Positions 47,526-57,600 of a DNA stretch of 64,000 bases are shown here, piece after piece; the first letter of the stretch is position 1; each line of letters opens with the position of its first letter. Source of the DNA: Sporobolomyces roseus. Its lineage: Eukaryota; Basidiomycota; Microbotryomycetes; Sporidiobolales; Sporidiobolaceae. A program made the translations under genes and the position numbers. Under the pieces are notes generated by a model. It saw only the letters and a list, made by a program, of their open reading frames with translations. It ran no database searches and had not been told where the DNA came from. The stretch lies in assembly GCA_016617785.1 (NCBI GenBank), contig JADILM010000001.1, positions 806,001 through 870,000 on the forward strand. The letters are read 5' to 3'.

Positions 47526-50500
47526 CTATAGGAGTTCGTTGTCTAGTCGACGTTGGTTCTTTAGTCGCAACATCTTTTCAAGCACCTCATCAACCTTGAT
47601 CGTCTCTGTACGAGCCTTCTTGTTTCCAGCATCGTCACGGTTTCGAACGTTGACCGAACGAGAATCCATCTCTTCACTTCCGACGACTGTAAAGAGACAA
47701 CTTCGAGGTTAGCTGATCGAGTTGAAATTGAGGGCAGCAATCAAAGTACGCACCAAAGATGTAGTTGTATTGAGCGATTTCTCCGTTTCGCACCTTCTTG
47801 GGAAGAGTCGAGTCGGAAAGATCGGCATCAGCGTAGAGACCTGCATCCCAGAGCATCTGCGCGACCTCCTTGGCGTATTCCTTGTGAGGAGCAGCGACAG
47901 GGATGACGACTACTTGACGAGGAGAGAGCCAGAATGGCCTGAAAGTAAAGAGCGTATTTTGTCAATTTCGCAATCTAGGCTGGTGTCAGCGAGTAAGAGC
48001 TTGACATACCATTTTCCAGCAAAGTGTTCGGTGAGAATAGCGGTGAATCGCTCGACACTACCCAAGATAGCTCGGTGAATCATGACCGGTCGCAGGAGTT
48101 TGTTCTCGGTAGCTCCAGTCTCTCCTCCTCCTTCAGCAGATCGGTAGGTGAGCTCGAATCGTTGCGGAAGTTGGAAGTCGAGTTGAATGGTGGCACATTG
48201 ATGTTTGCGCTTGAGGGCGTCGGAGATTGTGATGTCGATTTTGGGTCCGTAGAAAGCTCCATCTCCAGGATCAACCACCCACTTGCCGGGCACGAACTTG
48301 TCAAGAGCACGAGAAAGCATCTAGAGGGCGGAATAGGAATCGACATCAGTTCGGTGCAGCGTCGAGTCAGAGCGAAATCGAACTTACAGCTTCCGCCTTG
48401 TCCCAAGTCTCGATTTCTCCCAAGAACTTCTCTGGTCGTGTCGAAAGTTTGAGAGCAAAGTCGAAACCGAAGGCACCGTAAACCTCGTTCAAGAATGCGA
48501 AGCACACGTCCATCTCTTCTTCGATCTGTCGTCGATTTCACCGGGAGGATCAGCAACGTTCGCTTGAGATCTAGACAGGAACTCGACGAACCTGCTCTGG
48601 CATACAGAAGTGATGAGCATCGTCCTGTTGGAACCTTCTGACCCTCGTCAATCCACTCAAAGCACCACTAGCTTCATTCCTGTGCAGAACACCGAAGTCT
48701 GCCATCCTGATCGGGAGTTCTCGGTACGATCGATCCCTCGAAGCGAAGATGAGAGCGTGCGAAGGACAGTTCATGGGTTTGAGAGCGAAAGTTTCCTTTT
48801 CGACATCGAGTTTGAACATGTCCTCGGCGTAGTTTTGCCAGTGACCAGAAGTTTCCCAGAGTTTCGAGTTGAACATGTTGGGAGTGATGACCTCTTGGTA
48901 GTTGCGTCGACGGTACTCAGACTGTAAGGGAAAGGATCCTTCATCAATTTCGAGCGACAACTGATGAAAGCGGATTTCGACTCACTCGCATGAATTCGAC
49001 GAGAGTGTTGTAGATACGAGTACCGTGCGGCAGCCAGAAAGCCGATCCAGGAGAGAGATCGTGGAAGAAGAAGAGTTCTTGGTCCTATTGATCGAAGTAG
49101 TAGTTAGCGAAATCGTCGTTTTCGAGGGAAGAGAAGGAAGGAGCGAACCTTTCCGATTCGGCGATGATCTCGCTTGGCAGCTTCCTCGAGGAGCTTCTTG
49201 TACTCCTTCATTTGATTGTTGTCGGGGAAGGAGATACCGTAGATACGTTGCAGAGATTCGTTGGCAGCGTCACCGAGGAAATAAGAAGAGGAGTTCTGTA
49301 GGCGATTGCGAGCTTATCAGCAATGCTCTCTAGCTTCAGACTCAAGGGCAGACATACTTTGAGAACGGCGAGCGACTTGACTCGACCAGTGTGAGGAATG
49401 TGAGGTCCGACACAGAGATCGATCATAGGTCCACAGCGATAGACGGTCGTCGAAGTTCCGTCGGCGACCTTGTCTTTGATGAAGTGTTGCTTGAAAGAGT
49501 TGTACTGCGATCAGGTAGAAGCTGATAAGCGTTAGACGGCGTTAGAGGAGAAAGGTCAGCGTCTACTCACCTCGAACATCTTCAGGAGGTCCTCTTTCGA
49601 AACTTCGAGACGCTCGAACTTTTGCTTCTCCTTGACGACGCCCTTTGCAAGAGTCTCAAGGGCTTCGTAATCGGTAGCTTGGACAACACTGCAAGAATCG
49701 CAACGAACCAAGGTGAGCGAGAATCAAAAGCGGAGTTGTAGGAGTGTAGAGCGTACCGATCACTTCCAGCCATTCCCATCTCGTAGAAGAATCCATCATC
49801 GGTAGGAGGCCCCATAGCGAGATGACATCCGTAGTGCTTTTCACAACATTCTCCGAGAATGTGAGCTGACGAGTGCCACCAAACCTTCTTACCTGTGTTT
49901 GCGAGTACCTGTATCAGCCTATGAAGCAAAGGAATACACTCGAAGAGGGGGAAGCTGACCTTCAGGGTGTTCAAAGTCGAGAAGTTCGAGAGAAGACGAT
50001 TTCTCGAAAGGTCGCTCGAGATCCCACAGCTTGCCGTCAACCTGAATTCGCGCGCCCTCATCAGTTCAAGTCGCAATCACCTTCAGACTGAAAGAGCTCA
50101 CCTTTGCGATGACAGTCTTCTCTGCGAGACTCTTGCTGATTCCGAGTGCGATTGACATGGGAGAGGATTCCCAACTATTTCCCTCTTTCGTCGTTCCATC
50201 GGGCAAGGTGATAGTGATGGGTTCACGGGGCATGTCTAGAGCGAATCACAGTCAGCTTGAGGGTATCTGGGGGAGCAGGAGAGGAGGATGAGAGACTCAC
50301 TAGCGATTTTCTCATCGTACTCCTTCTTCAGTCTGTCGAACATTTGAATACGGGAATCAAAGTATTCAGGCTTGGGATCCAATTCGAGTGCAGCCATTCC
50401 AGCTACTACATCCCCCTTCTTCCCCTTCTTATCCTTCTTTTCTTTTTTCGGTTGAGCGGGAGGAGCTCCTTCAGCAGCAGGAGTCACGGGAGCTGAGTCG

Positions 50501-50694
50501 GTAGAGATGGGAGCTGCTGGATCTGCTGGTGTGGCCGTCGAATGTACAGGGTGAGGTGCCGTCGACATGTTGCTGCAGAGTCTGTTGAATTCGATTCGAA
50601 CAGATGGATCAAGTCGAGATGGGCGATAGAGAGTCGAGGCGCTTCGGGGTCGTATACAGTTGGTTACTAAGTACTGTGTCGCTCTCCTGAGCAT
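47526..50694 (-). CDS. THS1: Threonyl-tRNA synthetase, probably dual-targeted
   Basis: Class II synthetase that charges tRNA-Thr. Two in-frame starts are plausible. The ATG at 50694 gives [20 protein letters not shown], a basic mitochondrial-type leader. The ATG at 50568 gives [17 protein letters not shown] for a cytosolic form. A Lys-rich stretch ([13 protein letters not shown]) follows, then a TGS domain ([13 protein letters not shown]) and the editing domain with HSSAH and CVGPH metal-site motifs. The catalytic domain has [35 protein letters not shown] and [13 protein letters not shown] (motif 2). It continues with [11 protein letters not shown] and [16 protein letters not shown] (motif 3). 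An anticodon-binding domain ([13 protein letters not shown]) ends at the stop 47526-47528. About nine introns. Convergent with aminopeptidase B, 96 nt apart. Confidence 0.95.
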
Positions 50695-50838
50695 TCACCA
50701 GTTGACTCGGTGGTGAGGGGAAAACAAGAAACTTCGCAACGAGTCATTTCCTGTCTCCTGCACTTCAACAGCTTTGTCTTTGACTCTTCGCGACTGACTC
50801 TTCTGCTTTTGTTCGAAGTTCAAACGACTCCCACAACT
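50695..50838. promoter_or_regulatory. Compact divergent promoter THS1 / arrestin-like gene
   Basis: 144 nt separate the two start codons. The stretch includes CTTCGCAAC near 50734 and a T-rich segment toward the arrestin start. A single shared promoter region is inferred from geometry only. Confidence 0.4.
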
Positions 50839-52296
50839 ATGGCGAGCTCATTTCCAACTCGTCTCTCAGCCTCCAATTCTCGGGTCGAATTGTCGCTTTC
50901 CAGTCCTCAGTATACGCCTGGAGCGACTCTGAGGCCTTCGATCCACTACAAAGAAGCTAGTCAATACACCTCAATTTCGTTGAGACTGGTTGGAGAGACA
51001 AGAGCGACGATAATGGGAAAAGAGAGATGGGTTCGTTTCCCTTTTCAGCGCTACCTTGATCCTGTGCATCGATTGACCCTAGTCTAGCTCTCAATAGCAA
51101 ACTGGAGCAGTCGTCAATGCTTCGCTCGGAGGAGGCGGCGCCGGAGGAATGCCTGTAACCTCCATCGAGAAACTTCAGTTCCTCAACATCGAAATCTCTC
51201 TCTTGTCATCCTCGACCGGGGCTTCATCGGACACAAAACGACCTGAAAAGTCGAACGGTGCAAGCTCTTCGACGTCTTCGGGGCCAGGCGATCAAGATAT
51301 GTACGAATTCGTCTTGGCTCATCCTCCAGAGAATCAGCTGTTGCCGTCCGTTGCATCTCGTCAATTTGATATGAGTGAGCTGTAGTCGTGGATCTCTTTT
51401 ATATTGAAGCTGACCCGCTCGCTGTCGCTAGCTACCGTCTCGGTGACCTGGACCCTGAAATTCGAAGGGATCCGCAAAGGTCTGCTTCGTCGAAACGATA
51501 CGTGAGCTTGTAGTTCTTCACCATCGTTACGTCGAATGCTTCTGACTGAGTGCTTGCTATCTTTGCTCAGACTCTCGCTGGAGATCCCCGTGGTCTTCCC
51601 TGTTCCTCCTCAATCTTTCCCGACGTCGATCTCGCTCGTTCACCCATTCAAGTTCGACACTGGTTCGAGTCAAGGTATGACTCTACAGGCTGAAGTGAGC
51701 ATCCTTCCCTCTCGTGCAGTCAACCTCGAAGACTTCCATTCATACTCGAATCGATTGAATAGCTCTCTGTCGTTCCCATTTCGCATCGCAAACCCCTCGA
51801 CTTCACCCTGACCCTGTCGCCTTCGAGCTCTTCCGCCGCTCACCTACTCAGCACTACATCATCTGGTCTGAAGCTCACAGCTTCACTTTCTCGTCAAACT
51901 CGCACAACGCCTGTTCAGAATCCGGGGAGTGGACGATCTTTCGAATGGGCTGCTGTCCGCGTCGTGCAGACGGAGTTGAAAAGGAAGAAAGATAATGAGT
52001 GGCAATGGGAAGGAACCTTGATACCGCCAGAGGGAGAATGTACTGTCGAAAGTAAAGGCATCGCAATCAGAGTGAGTGGATCTCTTCGAAGACACTTTCG
52101 AACCCAGCTGACACTCTCTCTCGATTGGTTCTCGCTCCTTCAGTACGCCGTCAACTGTCATGTCGTCTCGACCGTTCTCGCCCATGCCGCGCTACATATC
52201 TCTCTACCTGTGTCGGTCCCTTCGAGTCCTTACAAAATGGAAAATGTTGTGAATCCCGATTCTTCCACTCAAGATCTTCCCGCCTATGCAGCTTAG
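50839..52296 (+). CDS. Arrestin-like protein
   Basis: Predicted arrestin-fold protein. In fungi such proteins often link membrane transporters to Rsp5-type ubiquitin ligases, but that role is inferred. The start at 50839 gives MASSFPTRLSASNSRVELSL. N-terminal arrestin features are LSSPQYTPGATLRPSIHY and ISLRLVGETRATIMGKERW, followed after an intron by QTGAVVNASLGGG. Later strands are VSVTWTLKFEGIRKGLLR, IPVVFPVPPQSFPTSISL and VESKGIAIRYAVNCHVV. The protein ends STQDLPAYAA at 52294-52296. The terminal LPAYAA is close to a PY-like motif (L/PPxY) but does not match it exactly. About six introns. It is divergent from THS1. The family call is moderate because arrestin folds are weakly conserved. 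Confidence 0.65.
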
Positions 52297-52507
52297 CTTC
52301 GTCGCCTTTTTGCTGTACTCTATCTATTGCAAAGTAATTGTTGTCGTATTCTCGCGAAAATCTCTTGCGAAACTCAACTTCGCTATATCTTCTTCTCTTC
52401 ACTTCCCTTCATTCCCCTTCACGCTCATCTGCCCTTCTCACTCGAACAGCAAGCTCCACGCTAACATCCATTCAACCCTAAACAACAACCCCTCTATCAA
52501 ATTCAAG

Positions 52508-53032
52508 ATGTTTGGCTCCCAATCTCTTCTCGCTCTCCTTCTCGCCATACTCTCTTTCAGCGCGCCAGCACTAGGTCAATCAAGTGCTTATAATCCCTCA
52601 GCATGTACGTTGACCTCCTCACCGCTCTTAATGAGAGAGAATCGCGCCAGTGTTGAGTGAACCGCTTTATTGATTCCCTACTTCCACTAGCGTGCCCTCA
52701 AGCGTTATTACAGAGACCTGTTGTACTCTCACATGGGCCTCGGTCGGGGCCGGTAGCTGGTAAGGATTACTCGTACTGAAACGGGGAGGAAATGGCAGCG
52801 TATCGCGCCGAATTGTTTGGAACCGTTAGTTCGCTGGTTTCTCTGTTTCTGTTGAGCCAGAGGACTAAGAGCTGACAGAGCGAGCGATGAAACAGAGCCG
52901 GAGGAACTCTTGTTGTACGAGTGTTGTGATAATTTATCGGAGATTAGGTCGTGTCTTCGCAAGGTTATTTCTGTCAATCGAATCCGGACAGGACCTGAAG
53001 ACTCCAATCTTATGGAATACGAGAGCTCATAG
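52508..53032 (+). CDS. Candidate small secreted cysteine-containing protein
   Basis: I do not recognise this gene. Three exons (52508-52604, 52691-52759, 52896-53032) join in frame to 100 codons. The N-terminus MFGSQSLLALLLAILSFSAP followed by ALGQSSAYNPSA is a strong signal peptide. The mature part has four cysteines (SCPQ, YECCDN, RSCLRK) and a charged C-terminus ending LMEYESS. Donors are GTACGT and GTAAGG; acceptors are CACTAG and AAACAG, the second preceded by GCTGAC about 20 nt upstream. Without the second intron the frame stops early (GKDYSY), giving only about 60 residues. A short pseudogene is an alternative. It is convergent with the GNAT gene, whose stop lies 186 nt away. Confidence 0.45.
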
Positions 53033-53217
53033 GGGATCTCCAACAGGAACCTCTGCCTCGAGGCCTCGAGTGCGATCGTTCATGAAAATTTTGGTTTAGA
53101 GCCGCCGCCGCCAGAGCTACTTTTCACAACGCTCTCCGTGTCGGTCTTCTTGGTGCAGAGTCTTTCTTCTGAGAGAAGCAATTCGCAACGGAACGGTGTC
53201 CGGCGTCGAGGAGCTCA

Positions 53218-54100
53218 TCACTCTGCTCTCCACAACGAAGGACCAGAATGGATCTGTTTCAATTCTCTGTCTACACCGTCGAAGTTGCTCTTCCATCCTG
53301 TAATCGGAGGATCATCGGCCAAGTCTGTATAGGGTGAGAGCGTCAGTTCAGATGAGCAGGCGGAAGGAAGCAAAAAAGCGCACGATAACGTCTGATCTAC
53401 CCTTCGCTATCAGTGGCTCTCCGTGATCTACAAAGCCCATCTTTGCATACAGCGGTCGACCGACTAGAGAAAAACTAGTCAGTGTGTGTGCAGAGGAAGC
53501 AGGAAACCGAGCGAAAACTCACGTTCTGTCGCCACGAGGAAAGCATCTGCACCCTCCTTCTTCGCTTGATCGATCCCCCATTGCGTCAACAATCGTCCAA
53601 CGCCCTGACCTTGAGCATCCGGATGTACTCCAAGCACGTTCAGATCTGTTTGATCGAACAACGAATCAGTGAGAATCTAGGCGGAGATCAGCAGGATTGA
53701 AAAACTTTCGCCAATGCTTCCCTTCACATCTATCGTCAGCTTTGTCCAGCCTCTCCATATACTCTATCGTATCTGGGGTTCCCGCTCCTACTGGCCAGAA
53801 CCTCTCGTTCTCCACTCCAGGTTCTCGCGCTGCGAGGGGAAGGAAGAAATCCCACCATCCGAACCCTAGACACTCCTCTCCTCTCTTCGCTACTATACAT
53901 TCTACCCTCTTTCCTTGCTCATGTTTGTCGGCGTAGATTCGGTGGAATCGTTCAATCATCCATCTATCGCAAGATTCAGGCGAGACGTTTGCGAGAATAT
54001 AGTTTGTCAATCGAGTCTTGAAGAACGATAGTCGGTAGATGACTGCGAGTGCTTCGAAGTCGGATGGTTCGAACGAGTGAAGCGTGATTGGGTTCGACAT
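53218..54100 (-). CDS. GNAT-family N-acetyltransferase
   Basis: Predicted acetyl-CoA-dependent N-acetyltransferase of unknown substrate. The start at 54100 gives MSNPITLHSFEPSDFEALAV. The acetyl-CoA site is in VLGVHPDAQGQGVGRLLTQW. It is followed by AFLVATE, joined by an intron to LGRPLYAKMGFVDHGEPLIA. A last exon (DLADDPPITGWKSNFDG..) ends at the TGA 53218-53220. The join between exon 1 (..EGKHW) and exon 2 (..LNVLGVHP) is abnormal. The only solution I found that keeps frame gives GKHWHLNVLGVHPD and uses a GAAAGT donor, a GA-AG intron. The GT donor 4 nt downstream shifts frame. So the gene is either intact with a rare splice site, or damaged, or the base is wrong. Confidence 0.75.
53646..53709 (-). 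other. Apparent GA-AG intron in the GNAT gene
   Basis: The minus-strand intron begins GAAAGT and ends AAACAG, 64 nt long, with a CTGAT branch-like site about 20 nt before the acceptor. Splicing TGG-C to AT-CTG restores a typical GNAT core (HWHLNVLGVHP). It looks like GTAAGT with the invariant T changed to A. Confidence 0.5.
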
Positions 54101-54625
54101 GACTCTCTCAGCGACAAAGGGCGGTAAAGAAAGAGGAGGGGAGGAAGGGGAAAAGTTGAAGGAGAGGGGGAGGGAGTCGCTGGGGCGGGTCAAGAGGGGA
54201 AAGTAAGTGTGATAGGGTTCTGGCTGAGCTGAGCGGCCAGAGTCAAGGTGAAAGAGCAAGAGTTGACTCGAAGAAACAGAGAAAGTGTTTCATCAAGCCC
54301 CTGAACAGCGGCTTTGGTGCAGCAGAAACTGAGCTGGCTACTGATCCGTCCGAGAATAATGTGCAAGCTACAGGTGTATTCTGCTGATGAGAGACGAGTG
54401 TCATCGCCATGTTGAACGATCGAAGACGAAAGGAGGAGAAAAAGAGCGAGAATCGCTCGAACGGTGACCGGTCCTGTCTAAATGAGTTGATTGGCGATGG
54501 CGATAGCGGTACAAAGTGAGTGGGCGTAGATAAGGTGAGGAGTTGGGAAGTGAACCACTGATGAATCATCGACATCCTTCTTCTCTCTCTGCTATCGCAT
54601 CTTTGACTCAAACCAATTACACTGA
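54101..54625. promoter_or_regulatory. Divergent promoter region GNAT / paladin-like
   Basis: 525 nt lie between the start codons. The stretch contains short open frames on the minus strand (for example 54243-54644) with no family resemblance and a skewed, low-complexity composition. No discrete promoter element was recognised. Confidence 0.4.
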
Positions 54626-57600
54626 ATGACATCTGAATCACCACCGATAAACATACATCACCGTAGAACGACTACCTCTTCATCTTCCGCTTCGTCATCG
54701 AACAACTCTTCCCCTCGGCTCAACTCGTTCGCCTCAGCTCTCATCGACGCTACTCCCTTGTCCTCCCCTACTGCAGCTCCTACTTCCTTCTCCTCTCTCC
54801 CTCCTTCCTCGTCCTCGTCGAATGCAACTCTCGACCGTCCTCTCCCTATCCGACAGTTGAGTGGGGTGAAACCAGTTCCTCTCACTCAAGATGGACAACC
54901 TCTCCCTGGTCCACCCGCACCTCTCAACCTCTCGAAACTAGCAAATGGAGTCGTTCCTTCCAGAAACGGATCAGTCTTGTCGAGAGGTTTACTCCTCAAA
55001 TCAGATTATCGTTACATCGCTCCACCTTCCGCATCTCAAACCGAAGCTTCAGCATTCGCAGACCCAGAACACGAACAACGAACGCATGCGAAAGCAGATG
55101 CAGCAAGTGCAGGGTATGGAGGGTTTCATTTGGGTGGAGCGACGAATTTCAGGGATGGAGGATTGGGGATTTGGGGTTGTGCTCAACCAAGTGAGGAGGG
55201 TGTGTTGAGTGTATTGACGGTGTTGAGGAGTAGACATGATCCGGTCAAGAAGGAGAAGGGAAGAGAGACGGTGTGGTTCTGTACGAGGGAGGAACCGATT
55301 CTCTATCTCGGTAAGCAATCTCGTCAAGCTGATCCTCTCGAGTGATATTGACGAAAGTGCCGGTTCTTGCAGGTGCTCAACCATTCGTACTACGAGAAGC
55401 ATCATATCCGACTCGAACCTATTCCATCTCGAACCGAGCCGAGAATCTCGAAGAAATCGAAGCACGTTTGAAGCAAGACGTCTTGAAAGAAGCGCAACGT
55501 TACGGAGGACTAGTGCTCGTTCATTCAGAAGATCCTACCCCACCTTCCTCATCCTCGAATTCACCCAGTACGATCACCCCGACCTGGGTTTCGGCAGACA
55601 ATGTGCGAACCGTTCGAGAACTGTTCTCCCAAGTTCGGGAGAAAGGTTACAACGTCACTTTCCATCGTACGCCTGTATCAAGGGATCAATCTCCTGGGAG
55701 TGGATACCTGGATCTGTACACATCGTTGATCTCGACGATTCCGACTACGAGTTCGCTCGTTTTCAATTGTGGTGTGGGAGTGGTCAGGACGACATTCGCT
55801 ATGAGTGCTGCTCTCATCGTGAGGAGGAAACAGTTGTTGGAGGAAGGTGCGGTCGATCCGTATGGATTAGCGTTAGGGGAGACCGAGGGAGAAGGAGGAG
55901 ATGCGATCGATGATGTTCTCGCGAGTCCGACACTCAAGAGTCAGGATCAGACGACGGCGAAGAGAATGCTCAAGGGTAGGATGGAACAAGCTGAGAGGGA
56001 TAGAAGTCTCCTCAGGCTCATGCATGTGTTATCGAAGAGTAAACAATCGGTTCACTAGCCTTTCTCTGCGATTTTTGCTGATTCGAAGCTTTCGAACAGG
56101 TTTACCTGCTGGAAGTCAAGGAGTCATCTTGTCACTTCTCTCGCTCAATCCTGGTCTGATGGAGAACTTGCGGTACGGTTCCTATCTCTCGACGCTTCCG
56201 ACTTCCGCTGATTCAAATCGATTCGACAGTTCCGCTCTTCTCGGAAAATACGATATCATCCTGTCCTTACTTTCGACTCTTGATGATGGATCAGCGACAA
56301 AGAAGGTAGTAGATTCTATCGTTGATCATTGTAAGTCAAGATCTGTCTTTCCGAAAAGGTCAAAGTGACTGAGCGTTTTTCTCACAGGCGATGCTCTCGT
56401 CAATCTTCGAGAATCAGTCCTCGCTCATCGAGTCCGATATGCTTCACTCGCACTCCTAGACGAGCGATCTGCTGCCGAACATCGATCACAAGCCTTAGCT
56501 GCTCTCCAACGATACTTTTACCTCGTAACTTTCGGATCCTTCGTGGCCGAGACTCCTCTTCCTACGACGACTTCGACTACTCAACCAATCACTTTCTCTT
56601 CTTGGCTCAAACAACGATCCGAGATTCAGAACATGGTGTCAAGAATGAACAAGACTGGTCATTTCTTCATCTTCTCTCCGGTTCACGACTTGAGCGCAAT
56701 CGCGAGGGGCGGCGAAGGAGCAGATGGACTCGCGAAAGTTAGTACGACTAGTATGTTCAGGAAGGGAAGGTTCAGGGATCTCGCTGGAACGGCAGATGTC
56801 GTAGGAGATGAATGGGCTCATCAGATCATTCGAGTGAGTTCCGCTCGCTCTCTGCCTCGAACAGGAGCCACATCACTCACGAGTGATTCCCTGTAGAATC
56901 GATCGGGTATCATCTTGAGATCAGGCATGATCTTGAAGAACGATCAATGGCTCGTTTTGGGTGAACACCAAGAGCAAGTCGTTCGAGGTGCGATCAATTT
57001 CCGCAAGGTGCCAGGAGGCAACACTTTCGGACTCTCTCAACCGACTCATGATGGTATCAGGTGAGCAGCACTTCGCTTGTACTCGAGGCAAGCGTCGACT
57101 GACTTGCTCGTTCGAATCGTTTCCTCGAAGACGAGTACTCGAAACTGTCAAAGCAGATCTCAAACCGAACGCCCGAACGATCTGGATCAATCTTCGCGAG
57201 GAACCTTTAGTCTACATCAATGGATCGCCTTACGTTCTTCGTCAACAAGCCGTTTCATTGAGGAACGTCAAATCTTACAGGTTCGTCTGCTTTCCCTCGT
57301 TCAACGCTGCTCGCAGCTTATTTAAATCGACTCCCCTTGCTCTAGTGGTATAACCGCCTCACGGTTGGAAGTACTCGAAGAACGACTCAAATCCGACGTT
57401 CTCTCCGAACTCCGAGCTTTCGATGGTCGTATACTTCTCGCTACTGAAGCAGAAGATGGCTCTGTCGATCACGTATGGGAGACTATTGAAGATGAGAGTC
57501 AAGTGAAGACATTGAGAGAGGTGATGGAGGACGTCAAGAGAGAGATGGAGCTGGGAGAGCAATTTCAATTTAAGAGGGTACCGATCACTGCCGAGAAGTT

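Noticed and set aside
53138..53332. Plus-strand open frame downstream of the small secreted candidate
   Set aside because: It is antisense to the last exons of the GNAT gene, which read as a sensible C-terminus on the minus strand.
54243..54644. Minus-strand frame upstream of the GNAT gene
   Set aside because: No family resemblance, it overlaps the paladin start region, and no convincing splice to the GNAT gene was found.
57335..57365. tRNA-like string CTCTAGTGGTATAACCGC
   Set aside because: It spans a splice acceptor and coding sequence of the paladin gene. No B box or acceptor-stem pairing follows.
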